Source: Escarpia spicata (lineage: Eukaryota > Annelida > Polychaeta > Sabellida > Siboglinidae). Taken from it: DNA of 64,000 nt. This document shows positions 46,801-57,000 of the stretch, piece after piece. The notes under the pieces were generated by a model, which saw only the letters and a list, made by a program, of their open reading frames with translations, searched no databases and was not told where the DNA came from. Every line of letters starts with the position of its first letter. The stretch's first letter is position 1. The stretch lies in NCBI GenBank assembly GCA_963995525.1, contig OZ023214.1, positions 16,844,738 to 16,908,737 of the forward strand, in the 5' to 3' direction. A program made the translations under genes and the position numbers.

Positions 46801-49800
46801 AAGAATGGCAGTGTTTCCAAATTTGCCAATATTTTTATTTTCTCAAGATTGTGGCCATTGTGTTTGTTACCATGGAAACGGGGGATCTGGTCAAAAAGTT
46901 CAATATATTTTTTACTCAGAACGACCTAATCTATACTTAGAGCAGAATAATTGGGACTGTTAGCTTAAAATAATAAATTACCCTATCTACCTGCCTTGTC
47001 TGGCCTTAAAAGAGTTTGTATGGTTAATAAGTGTTGACGGACCCCAGCCAAATTTAATTATGTTTACGGCTGATGTTTCCAGAGTTCTGTCAAGGAACGC
47101 ATATTCTCATTTATGCAAGCACCAACACAAGTCATGAATAGTGATGAAAGAAGGCCAAATGAATGACGTTTATTAAGAGATTAAGTTAGAGAGAGAAATG
47201 TGGGCTCTACATCCCAAGGCCAGGCCTGTAACTGAGCCCATACTAGTCTCCTGTCCCTCAGGTTGACAGAGCCCACATTTCGGCATATACAGCATTAGCA
47301 GTATTGTTATAGATATATACAACATCATTACTACTGTAATCACAGTAAACCTTAGGCACCGTTCCGTACTAACCAAGCACACCATTCATTCACCTAACTA
47401 TAATCCCAACTACCTGCTGAAGAGTTACATTGTATCAATATTTAGCCTAAACCTATAAGTGGGGCCATTACGCCACCGGTCACCAAAACATGTGACCACC
47501 CCATAACGTAATGTTCTTTTATGACACTATACTATTATATATGGCAGAGTATGTTGCTCCACATCAATTATTTGATGGAGATGCAATAACAATTTATTTA
47601 CTATTATGTGCATAGATATTTTCCAAGATCTCCAAGCAACAATGATGACATTGAAGCCCTGAGGTATGACTGTTCCCATGCTGGTCCGCCCTCGATTCCC
47701 TTGTTGAGTCGGGCGTCTGATCGCCTTGGATTGGTCAGCTAGGGTCAAGTAGTGTCCCAACTATCTGGGGCATTATGCAGTACCCTAGTCCATGAAGGAT
47801 TACATAGTTTTCAATCTGAGTTGCCATTCCACTATATTCATTATTGTGTTCATTAAAATTGTGGAAGTTTTAAATTTGTGTAATCTTCACTGGATATTAT
47901 TACATGTGTTTCAACTGCTGCTATGAAGTTGCTTCTATTACTCATTAAGTTAAGGCAAGACATGGCAGGTGAAATAATATTGTTTGACAAAAAAAATTCA
48001 ACATGGTCTTCTGCCAGATTATGATAGATTTGTATGTTTATTATCAATGAATAATAATAACATACCTCTATATGATATCAAGTAATCAAATCCATTATCC
48101 AATCTTTGATGGCTATTTTCTGAAAAAAATGTGTTTTTTTAAATGCTGCATTTGGAAAAAGGTTATCTCTGGGAGTAATAATGTTGTATAGATAAGGTAT
48201 TGAATGTTGCAGTCAGCCAATTCTGTTCTGCGTTATGATCACACACTATAAAAATCATCAATAATTTCAAAGATAAACTCAATTTATTGCCCAAATTTTG
48301 TTCGCTTTAATAAAAAAACATATTTAGACAAATGCTGTGATCACTGCGCAGTAGAATGGATACAGAACATGGATTTGCAAGAGTTATAAATATATATTTG
48401 CTCAAAAAAGAATGGCAGTGTTTCAAAATTTGCCAATATTTTTATTTTCTCAAGATTGTGGCCATTGTGTTTGTTACCATGGAAACGGGGGATCTGGTCA
48501 AAAAGTTCAATATATTTTTTACTCAGAACGACCTAATTTTTACTTAGAGCAGAATAATTGGGACTGTTTGCTTAAAATAATAAATTACCCCATCTACCTG
48601 CCTTGTCTGGCCTTAAAAGAGTTCGTATGGTTAATAAGCGTTGACAGACCCCAGCCAAATTTAATTATGTTTACGGCTGATGTTTCCAGAGTTCTGTCAA
48701 GGAACTATCTCGACTGTCGCGCAGACACACCCGACCAGAAACATCGTTAGCGTCACCAGTGTCATCAAGGGCATCAGTGTCATCAAGGGCGTCAGTGTCA
48801 TCAAGGGCGTCAGTGTCATCAAGGGCATCACTGTCACCAAGGGCATCAGTATTATCGAGGACATCAAAAACACCAGTGGGAGCGTTATCACCGAGGCATT
48901 CCATGGCACTAAGGATGTCGCAGCGGTCACCTGGGGCATCTGTGTCAGGGAGGTCGACCTCAAAGAAGGTATCTCTGTCACCAAGGCAAACGTCATTGTC
49001 ACGAAGACAAATGTCATTGTCACCAAGGAAAATACCATTATCACCAAAACAGATATTGTCACAAAGGCGAGCGCCAGTGTCACCAAGGCTGTCACCACTG
49101 TCACAAAGAAAACAATCGATGTCACCAAGGCAGTCACGAAAGAAAACACCCTTATCACCCAGACAAACACCATTGTCACAAAGAGAAACACCATTGTCAC
49201 AAAGACGGTCACTATTGTCACGAAGGGAAACACCATTGTCTCGAAGGCAATCATCATTGTCACTAAAGCAAACATTATCAAGACAGTCGCAATTGTCATC
49301 AATGCAACGGTCACTGTCGGCGAGGCAGTCTCCAAGGCAATCACCAAGGCAGTTGTCATTGTTACGAAGGCAGATATTATCGTCATCAGTGCAAGCACCA
49401 TTGTCACCAAGGAATATGCCACTATCACCAAGGCAAATGTCATTGCCACGAAAAGCTACTTTAAAAAAGACGCCAGCATCAGTGTCAGAGAAGTCATTGT
49501 CAGAGAAGTCATTGCCAAAGAAGTCCATGTCAATGAAGTCATTGTCACCAAGGCATATGTCATTGAGGCAAACGTCATTATCTGCAAGGCAAATGTCACC
49601 GTCACCAAGACAGACGTTATTGTCACCAAGACAAATGTCACTGTCGCCAAGGCAAACATCGTTGTCACCAAGGCACATGTCAGTGAGGCAAACATCATTG
49701 TCACCAAGGCAAGTGTCAACACAAAAGAGAACATCATTGTCACCAAATTCTTTGAAAAAGACACCAGCATCGACGTCAAAAAAGTCTGTGTCAAAGATGT

Positions 49801-52800
49801 CAGTGTCAATTACGGCTACAGGGTCAGTTGGGGTATCACGAGATAATAGAAGAAAGCGAGGAGGAAGCATGCAAGAAGACGTCGACCAGGTCAGCGACGG
49901 TGACCCAGGGGAAGGGGAGATGGGAACCAATGAGGAAGAAACTAACTACAACAAAAGTCTGTTGAGTTATTTCCGACAACAGACGCAAGACGTTTACGGC
50001 GGTATGGATCAGATGGATAGTGTGACGACAGGTGGCGCCACTGTTGGCGATAGCGGTCTCGGTGATGATCATGTCAACTCTGTTCGTGGACGACATAGTG
50101 ACGTTGACATGTCAAGAGGCGACAGATCGACGATAACTGCACATCAGTTCAAGAGTCCTAACATCTTCGAGGCTGCCAAGGGAAAGACCAACATTCCAAT
50201 TTTGTGGAGGTTTGTTCACTTAAAAATACCTCTTAATTGTTCTTTCATTCTTTACTTCTTCGTATCAGTCATAGACCAATGGGGTGTGTTCTGTTCCTGT
50301 CGTTACAACTCTTCTCTAAGTATGATTCAGCATAGCAACGTGTTACACTGTTACCTGGACAGAATGATGTGTAATTGACTCCACAATGACACTATGGCTG
50401 ATAAACATTTGAAAGTAGCAGATTTTTATTGTATCAAGTATGTTGGGAATCATTTATTGTTGGTGCAGTATATAATTATGAATTTATGATGGATGATGAA
50501 CTTGTGTGTTTCTCTGTAGAAGTCCGAGCCGTACAAACAGCGGCAGTAAGGCGAAGAAACGCACGAGAGTGAAGGTGACCCACAGTGAGCCGTGGTTGTG
50601 GGAAAAAAAGAAATCACCAACTGTCTCAAGGAGAATTGTCACTCCCGACTCCCCAGTTTTGCAGGAGTAAGTTTACATTGACCTACATTAGTCATAACGT
50701 TTTGAAAACTAACTTTGCCAGTTGCCTCAGCAAAGTAATTCAATTTTTTTAATTATTCTTAGTGTGAATTATTGTCTGGAAAGCATGACTGAACGTAATG
50801 CAAATTGTTACAAATTGTTTTGGTCACATAAAACATTTGTAGAACTGGCTTTTCTGAAAGCATGTTTTAATTATTACCAAACATTCTTTAGGATAGCTAA
50901 TTTTTACTGAATAAATTTCTTGTTATAAAAATGGATAGGCTTTCTCCTCTTACCAGGTAGACTTTGTATATACGATGTCCCGGTCGGATAACGTCATCGT
51001 ACACATCTGACAGACGTACGTCCCCTTGGTTGATTGTCGTTTCTCGTTCTCGTACCTACATTTCCTCTTTCATGTGTCTTGTTTCTATTGGTCTTGCTGT
51101 CTACTATTTTCACTCCCTCCCAGTCTGTAATGTGGTTCAAGCAACTGAGCCAAGTGAAACTATGAACAATCACATGTGTATGATGGTGTCTGGGACGTCA
51201 TATATACTACATAAACCTACTTGAAAGAGGTGAACAAATACAAGAAAGGTACAGGGGAACCTCACTATTAAGGTCACTGTGGGGACTGGGTGTAAGTGAC
51301 GTGAACCACGAGGTGACCGTATTAGCCGACTACTTTTGAATATTTTACCGTTACAGAAATAATTTGGGTCTATTTTCAGACTATCCTAGGGTGACCTTAA
51401 TTGCGCAACAGCTGTATTGTTGATGTGACCTTAAAGCGAGGTTCCACTGTAATTCCAATCTTTGGATATGTTGAGAAGAAATTCATTCGATGGTTCACGA
51501 TGCTATGTTATTGCAGGATCCCGGGGAAGCAGCGAAGGAAGGCCGACCCTCCTTTCCCTCGTCTCCCCACCAGTCTCACTCGCAGCATCTTCACACACTT
51601 CAGCAGGCACAGTCGACTCAGCAGGACCATCATCGACGAGGTCGAGAAAGTGTAAGTTTAAATCACCCAATCAATGTCAAATGTTTGCTAGGCTTGGGTT
51701 GTGTAAGTTCAAATCACCCAATCAATGTCAAATGTTTGCTAGGCTTGGGTTGTGTAACTTCAAATCACCCAATCAATGTCAAATGTTTGCTAGGCTTGGG
51801 TTGTGTAAGTTCAAATCACCTAATCAATGTCAAATGTTTGCTAGGCTTGGGTTGTGCAAGTTCAAATCACCTAATCAATGTCAAATGTTTGCTAGGCTTG
51901 GGTTGTGCAAGTTCAAATCACCCAATCAATGTCAAATGTTTGCTAGGCTTGGGTTGTGCAAGTTCAAATCACCCAATCAATGTCAAATGTTTGCTAGGCT
52001 TGGGTTGTGTAAGTTCAAATCACCCAATCAATGTCAAATGTTTGCTAGGCATGGGTTATGGTGATAGGTTGTAATATTGTAACATTTTTCATATGCTGGT
52101 TATTAATGTGCGGATTAAACTGATACTTGTGAGTGATGTCTTGGCCCAACATGTATGAATGGTGTGGAGATTGGAGTATTTGTATTCTGTATTGTTAGCA
52201 TAGTAGCTGACATTGCAGTTTACAAATTTTGAGCAATTGCACTTGTAATCAATAGCAATGGTCAAAAAGGCAAAGTAATCATAATCTTATTAATTATTCC
52301 TGTGCATATTTGTTGTTGCCCAGTATCGACTACAATATAAACAGTCAAAACAAAAATTATATGAATAATCATATTCATTTGCTGACAGTGTAATAATGGT
52401 TACACGAAAAGGTAAAAATGTCCTACAGTCAATGCATGTTACTGTTGCCTCTGCAGAGCTGACATCTACTGGAAGAATGTGGTGTCAGACCTTGCGGCTT
52501 ATGCGAAACACGCCAACCGAGGAAGCGTTCTTGAGGCTGATGTCGAACTTCTCCTCAAGAGGTCAGCACTGCACCATCATAGAAACGATACTACGAACAT
52601 TAAACTTCATACTACAGACCATTACAATTGTCAACCGTGAACAATTAGTTAACTTCCTGATATCCACACAATTATGCCTCATAGTTTACTACAACCAATC
52701 CCTACCATATCACTGTGAAAAACTGCTGTACCCCTTTGGAAAATATATTAATGATCAGTGTGACCTGGACTGAAAAACTGCAGGCAGATCAGTTACGGAC

Positions 52801-53180
52801 ACCAGTTGTATAGGTTAACTTATAAACACATGGTGGCTTCCAACAGTTAATTAAATGATGATCATCAACCGAGTCTCAATATACGTATTATTTACTTTGT
52901 TATGTATGTATAATAGTGCACTACGAGTTTCACATTCAAATAAATTTGAACACAACTATATATCAGTTTTGAAGCCATGGTTAATATTTAAAAACCTGAC
53001 ATGGTTTGTCCTGCTGAAGGAGGAAGAAATGATGATGTTTTTTTTGATGTTTTCAGACAGAGGTTTGTGACGGAGAAGACGACAATGTATACATTGGTGG
53101 AGAAACATCTGTCTCTGGAACACCGCCAGCAGATCATCCCCATGGCACGCATGGGCAATGAAGTCGTACCCAAACACTGA
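31841..53180 (+). CDS. cenpt: Centromere protein T (CENP-T), 11 coding exons, 962 aa
   Basis: Inner-kinetochore CCAN subunit: its C-terminal histone fold pairs with CENP-W (CENP-T-W-S-X) on centromeric DNA and its N-terminus recruits NDC80. Exons: 31841-32077, 34087-34297, 34521-34620, 34845-34999, 36778-36855, 39203-39279, 48690-50209, 50520-50666, 51517-51651, 52457-52561, 53057-53180; the sum is an exact open frame. N-terminal TP motifs occur at residues 10 (DTPRSMIDQFLQ), 75 (LTPHIAIDQFLQ) and 138 (PTPRSMISAFVQ), like human TPRTLL motifs around T11 and T85. RPRLSAFE (about 217-223) matches human RLSVF. Residues ~287-670 are Ser-Pro-Arg repeats. The histone fold and CENP-T extension occupy about 842-962 (LTRSIFTHFSRHSRLS, VSDLAAYAKHANRGSVLEAD, ELLLKRQRFVTEKTTMYTLV, EKHLSLEHRQQIIPMA; human RRQGLVTD, VERHLPLEYRQLLIP). 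Human CENP-T is 561 aa; most of the excess is the repeat exon. Intron 6 (9.4 kb) holds the 1.6-kb array. ATG 31841 or 31844 could start. Confidence 0.93.
32570..33721. mobile_element. TTAA-bounded terminal-inverted-repeat element
   Basis: TTAAGGTAGCTGCACCGG (32570-32587) and CCGATGCAGCCACCTTAA (33704-33721) are inverted repeats with 12 of 14 matches inside the TTAA ends. TTAA duplications suggest a piggyBac-type or similar non-autonomous transposon. No transposase is seen in the ~1.15-kb interior. It lies in cenpt intron 1. Confidence 0.5.
35332..35760 (+). CDS. Unassigned open reading frame inside cenpt intron 4
   Basis: A 142-codon open frame on the coding strand of cenpt, in sequence richer in G+C than its surroundings. 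I do not recognise the product. Visible features are a cysteine cluster (CSNATL..., DVECADCCQNDGVHPCGCYM) and a lysine/asparagine-rich stretch (NANKENKLPKCNTGE). Sequence of similar composition extends upstream to about 35170 in another frame, so it may be the decayed remains of a mobile-element gene or processed gene rather than a live exon. It is not needed for the cenpt frame: the flanking exons (34845-34999 and 36778-36855) join in phase without it. Confidence 0.3.
   Translation: MWFCIKKLKFGAASQKEVTKFKLSGMINNINSCVCSNATLISKVNVDVECADCCQNDGVHPCGCYMSNSGFNTFIFLNDDNVSATEMKQKGKPKADILDTMQNANKENKLPKCNTGETSSVRMFNALLILSTCKNLNIVRSS
38628..38823. repeat. Dispersed ~195-bp repeat with cruciform potential
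   Basis: Closely matches part of the 1.6-kb tandem unit (for example 41208-41403): CAACAATGATGA, GCCCTGAGGTATGACTGTTCCC, GATTCCCTTGTTGAGTCGGGC and TACCCTAGTCCATGA are shared. This copy contains nested inverted repeats: CTAGGGT...ACCCTAG around GTGCCCCA-ACTAAC-TGGGGCAC (38740-38761). It is therefore an element that existed before the array was amplified. Confidence 0.75.
38838..39135 (+). mobile_element. tRNA-derived SINE copy in cenpt intron 5
   Basis: Degraded tRNA-like head (GACTAGAGCATCGTATTCTC, B-box-like GCGTTTGAATC), then CAGTGGTGGATATTTGTG, CTTCCCAGAGAAGTCGAGAT and AAGCGCTTTGAGCAGTC. Fourth copy of the family seen at 11440, 20973 and 24765. It ends about 70 bp before cenpt exon 6. Confidence 0.75.
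39418..40403. mobile_element. hAT-like element with GAGTAC subterminal repeats
   Basis: Left end CAGTGTTGCAAACCTGGGA, right end TCCCAGGTCTGCTCTG, which are imperfect inverted repeats. Just inside each end are many copies of GAGTAC/GTACTC (39440-39550 and 40262-40390) in mirrored orientation, a common subterminal pattern of hAT-type elements. Flanks TTTAATCA and TTTTAATG hint at an imperfect 8-bp duplication. No transposase is read. Located at the start of cenpt intron 6. Confidence 0.5.
40684..48705. repeat. Five-copy tandem array, 1607-bp unit
   Basis: Units begin at GCAAGCACCAACACAAGTCA at 40684, 42291, 43898, 45505 and 47115; spacings are 1607, 1607, 1607 and 1610. The fifth copy ends at 48705, 16 bases short of a full unit, inside cenpt exon 7. 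Copies differ by only scattered substitutions and small indels. Each unit contains the ~195-bp dispersed repeat also seen at 38628, a GTGGGCTCT...AGAGCCCAC inverted pair, and at its end the cenpt intron-6 acceptor plus the first 16 bases of exon 7. The 63-77-codon frames repeated in every unit have no recognisable features. Confidence 0.95.
48690..50209 (+). CDS. cenpt: cenpt exon 7: Ser-Pro-Arg repeat exon
   Basis: Single 1520-bp exon coding for about 507 residues of CENP-T. From 48759 the DNA consists of ~18-bp and related tandem units (GTCACCAAGG-, GTCATCAAGG- and GTCACGAAG-type cores). In the cenpt frame they read as SSRASV repeats, then SLSPRQT/SLSPRQM/TPLSQR-type repeats up to about 49840, and then a unique acidic segment (DQVSDGDPGEGEMGTNEEE) and FKSPNIFEAAKGKTNIP before the donor at 50210. 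I count about 30 Ser/Thr-Pro dipeptides, some 20 of them followed by Arg or Lys. The cenpt frame is chosen because it is open across the whole exon, phase-matches exons 6 and 8, and continues into the histone fold. Long frames in at least three other readings are repeat artefacts. Confidence 0.88.
51252..51449. mobile_element. pogo/Tc1-mariner-like MITE
   Basis: 198-bp element flanked by TA on both sides. Terminal inverted repeats: CAGGGGAACCTC with TTAAGGTCAC inside, against GTGACCTTAA and GAGGTTCCACTG at the right end. CAGTRGAACCTC-type ends are typical of pogo/Tigger-like MITEs. A related end (GTGAGGTTTACTG) is at about 36421-36433. Located in cenpt intron 8, about 65 bp before exon 9. Confidence 0.65.
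51652..52059. repeat. 51-bp tandem array (8 copies) starting at a 5' splice site
   Basis: Unit starts fall at 51652, 51703, 51754, 51805, 51856, 51907, 51958 and 52009. Every unit begins with the donor-like GTAAGT, GTAACT or GCAAGT and continues TTCAAATCACCCAATCAATG... to GGCTTGGGTTGT. The first copy is the actual donor of cenpt exon 9 (AAAGT|GTAAGT). Because 51 is a multiple of three, two reading frames stay open across the array, but the cenpt frame meets TAA at once (GTG TAA), so the array is intronic. Confidence 0.92.
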
Positions 53181-53268
53181 TGGCAGATATCCCCATGGCA
53201 ATGAGGTTGTGCCCAAACATTGATGACTTATATCCCCATGGCAATGAGGTTGTGCCCAAACACTAAGG
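53181..53268 (+). repeat. Duplicated ends of the cenpt last exon in the 3' UTR
   Basis: The last coding bases of cenpt (ATCCCCATGGCA..., GGCAATGAAGTCGTACCCAA, ACACTGATG) recur twice downstream: ATATCCCCATGGCAATGAGG then TTGTGCCCAAACATTGATG at about 53187-53225, and again at about 53230-53266. Both copies lack six bases present in the coding copy and are past the stop codon. Confidence 0.8.
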
Positions 53269-53662
53269 GTGACACTACTGGTGCATTTATTAATCAGGAA
53301 GTTTCTAATGAAAGTTTCTCAGAAGAGCACTTTCATTCTAGATAGTTTATATCAGCCATGAAGGATTTATCTTCACAGTGCAATGATGATATTAACGTTT
53401 CTTTACTTTGTACTTCTAGTCACCTGAAACCCTCCGACACTGTAAATAATAGTTTTTTTTCTGGTACTCCTGCCTGGGCTCATCTGTTGGGTTTTAAGAC
53501 ATTTTAGAATAGCGCCAACAGGATGTTGCGATTCTGTATCTATTAACATAATTTTTTCTAGTACATACAATGTATGATCTAAAAACATTATTGTTCTAGT
53601 GTGTGTGTGATAGTGTGGGTGGTTCCTTACAAAACGAGCTAGTTATGTAGTCTTGTGAGAGA

Positions 53663-53668
53663 AATAAA
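53663..53668 (+). terminator. Polyadenylation signal of cenpt
   Basis: AATAAA about 480 bp after the stop codon, followed by a T-rich tract. A second AATAAA lies at 53951-53956, close to the 3' end of the convergent rbfa gene. Confidence 0.55.
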
Positions 53669-54011
53669 CATTTTGTATTTTAATGTTTTATACACCATGT
53701 TTGGAACAATTATCATTTCAACTTTAATTTTGAAGGCCATTTGTAAGCAATAATATTTTAGCAATGATCAATTGCAACACTGTGCAGTAAAATAATATAC
53801 TTGTGTTATTTTTTTACACATGTACAGACTATATAATTTATATACACTAGTATATACTAGCATATCAGTATTTTGTCTTGATTAAAAATAGTACTGAGTT
53901 AGTAGCCTGTTAAGTTTCTTAGTGTATATTAATAACACTAATGTACAGACAATAAAAGTTGCTTCTAATTCTATTCATGGTATGTTTCACAAATTCATTC
54001 TTCCATCATAA
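53669..54011. other. Gap between convergent cenpt and rbfa
   Basis: AT-rich 3'-flanking sequence with no coding content; it must contain the 3' UTR of rbfa and perhaps of cenpt. The two transcripts may overlap here. Confidence 0.5.
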
Positions 54012-57000
54012 CTAGTCATCATCATCATCAATAAAATCCTCCTCTTCATCGATTACATAAATGTCCTCATATTTATCTGCATCTCCTGAATAATTCTCTG
54101 AATTGTCCATGACTGCAAGCCGCTCTCTTATCCTGATAAGATGTTTCTGCTGTCTTCGTTTCGATGACAGCAGTTTTTCAAGGTCACTGTTGTTGAACAG
54201 CGTCTCCAGGTTGCTGGTGTCACCTGACATGTCATATGACCTGTCACGTGACTTGCGTTTAGCATTCAGTACTTGGAGAGTCAGCTTTGTGTGTGGAACA
54301 TCATACAGATCATCCCGCAGTGCTATCTTAATGGACTCATCAAGAGCTTCACACCCGATGGCTTCATCAGAAGTCACCTGTGTTCCTACACCATAGCCAC
54401 TACCATCAGACTTCTGTATGCGTTCATGGAAATTGGTCGATGCCTGACCGAAATCATCGCGGTGCATGCCCGACAGCTGTTGCCTCCCCTCAGTCAGTGG
54501 GTATCCTTTCCCCATGACTTCCACGCTTCCACTCGGGCCTTCCCGTGTCTCTCCAAAGTCTTCCAACGTCTGCTCCTCGAAGCGGTGCGTGACGCTCGCA
54601 AGTCGATTCTGAATGGACAGCCGGTGGTAGTCAAGTCGAGGGTTGGTGCGCATGCTGTCACCTAGAGGCGTCGGCTCAAAATCAGGGCCCATGTCGGCCT
54701 TCTGGAGTAGTTGCTCCACTTCCTGGAGCCGAGCTGCTGTCATGTCTTTGACAAACTGTATCGGAGGGACGGCTCCAATGATGTGTAGGCCAATCAGGGC
54801 TCCCCTGGCAGACACAAGGAGACACGGTTTAGTATGGTACTGTTTAGTTTCTACACTTGAGATGCAAAGTTGATGACACCTTTCAAAACGTAAATTAACA
54901 TAAATGTTAAAAATTTGCTTTGTTAGTTTTGGAAGTACAAATTTTTATATTTCCTGAAAAGATGGCGGTCACTTAGGCTGATACTTTGTGAGAGAAACCA
55001 ACCCAACTGGAAAGGTGATGGTCTTAAGCATCTGGATAGGCAGTAATTTTAAAAAGTAATTTCACATGACCACTGTCGTTACATACACGCTGGAGAAGGA
55101 CTGGTGGGAGCTCCTGGTCAACCAGTCCTCCAGCTTGTGTCACGTGACACACCCGTAACGTCATTCTGCTGATGAAGACCGCACAAAGTTGTCGAAATAT
55201 GCAGAAATATACAAATGGACAAAAGTTTCTTGAGAGGTAAATAATGTCAAATAATAAGAACCAAGATACTGGATCATCTATCCATTCAAGGATGATTTCA
55301 TAAACACTAATCATTATTCATGTTCCACAATACCTGTTTATACCACCTGCTATAAATCAACCTCATGACACACTGTGGTCACATAAATGACTCCTTCCAA
55401 CAAAGGTTTCCTGTTGCTGAGCAATTATTTAGTTGACAGAAAGTATTTTGATGCTAGAAATTACATGGAGGCAATGTGCATGTGTACATTTGGAAGTGAT
55501 TGTCCCCATTCCAGTGCCTTCCAATGGGGCCTAGTAGTCCAGCTGTCATCTCGGTTAATTAAATGAAGAGGATTGATCATGGAACCAACCTGAGCTTGTA
55601 GGCAGAAGCATCCAGCAGTGTCTGTATACGGTCATCAGCGTCTGTGCCTGACGCCATCCAGTACACGTTTATCACACTGAAGTCGGTTGTGATCTTCACC
55701 TAAAATAGACATAATAATTATATTCACTAGACTAATACCGTACATGTTGGCCTCATACAGCTGATGTCAAAGGGGGGAGACTTTCATTACATGTACCCGG
55801 TACTAAGAATGCCAAAAGAATGTGCAACAGTTGTCCTTATGTTTACTTGATCTGTGCTGGCAAATTATGCTGCTTGAGGCAATGTCATTCATTCAGTATG
55901 GAGTAAGTAATCTGTTATGCATAAATGTTATGCACATGCTAAAGATGACACAAAATAACTCTAGCAGATTTAACTAACAATACCAGGCAGCTTCAAATCA
56001 AACAAAGCATAGCTGGTGTTCTTTAATATTTGCATCTAAATGTATTTCACACACAACTCCATTAGATTATAACACTGTTGAACTATTATTCATTATAATA
56101 TATTCATAACAGTAACCATTCATGTAAAATATAATTTTATTTTACATCAGTTTGCCTAAACTTGAGGCTGGCTTATCTCCATTGCACCAAACTATTAAAT
56201 CCTTTATTTTCAAAATGAAATGGAAATAAAAACATACAACATATACACATTTTAAATGTCAAAACATGAAACTAACCCGTTGGATCTCGAAGTTGAGGTC
56301 AACGAGTTCCGGACAGACTTCGCCGCTGTTCATCATACTGGTGATGTACTGCGAGAAGATGACACTCAACTGTTTCGCTCGTCTCAGACTCCCCTCGCTT
56401 ACCTTCTGCACGCGCTCACCGCCCAGCTGGCCCACCGATAATGCACTCAGCATCTAGTGAACATCAACAATATGGTACTGCAGCAATATTGGGGGTGGTT
56501 GTGGCAGGAAGTTGGCCCAACAAATTTACGAGGTTTCTATCAAAACTGGGTAGGACTAATAAAAGGTACTCTAAAAATAGTTTGGCAACAAAAATGGTTG
56601 GGAGATTGGCACAAAAATAATTTTGAGGAAGGTGGGTGGTTGAGACCCCTACCACACACCCTGTATATTCATAAATAGAATAATCCTTAAATGTATACAT
56701 TGGTAAACAACATACATTGCAAATTGTGTCGAATTAATGGGAATGTAATATTTTTTTAGTTTTTTAATTTATTAATTCTGCCTTTCAGCTTTAATTTTTC
56801 AAATATTACTTTAACATGCACTCTGGAAATATAAGTTCCGTGTTGCAATATGAGGGTACATTTTTAGGTATTTAAATGTAATAGTGACAATATAAGTCAA
56901 CATGGACAGTCAAAATAGGAACTCTTATGTAATACCAACCGTAGAAGCTCCGGAATCATGCCACTTCTTTTTGCTACAAGAAACAAGATCAGTACAATAA

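Noticed and set aside
40742..47760. Repeated 63-77-codon frames in every 1.6-kb unit as a small gene family
   Set aside because: No recognisable motifs, short length, and identical repetition explained by array amplification.
48680..49846. Second + strand frame of 388 codons (VTKANVI-type repeats)
   Set aside because: Ends at 49846 without a matching donor and does not continue to the histone fold; same repeat artefact.
48671..49930. Long minus-strand frame (419 codons, Cys-Leu-Gly-Asp-Asn-Asp repeats) opposite cenpt exon 7
   Set aside because: A consequence of an 18-bp repeat lacking stops in several frames; it has no splice or start context, whereas the + frame joins conserved CENP-T exons in phase.
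51652..52059. CRISPR-like regular repeats (also considered at 63110-63962)
   Set aside because: Units are contiguous with no unique spacers, and the context is an animal gene intron.
51462..52074. Two open frames encoding 17-residue repeats downstream of cenpt exon 9
   Set aside because: The unit length of 51 keeps frames open, but the real exon ends at 51651 and the following exon (52457) completes the histone fold in phase.
54103..54873. + strand frames opposite rbfa
   Set aside because: Antisense to the conserved RBFA coding exon 54012-54804; no independent support.
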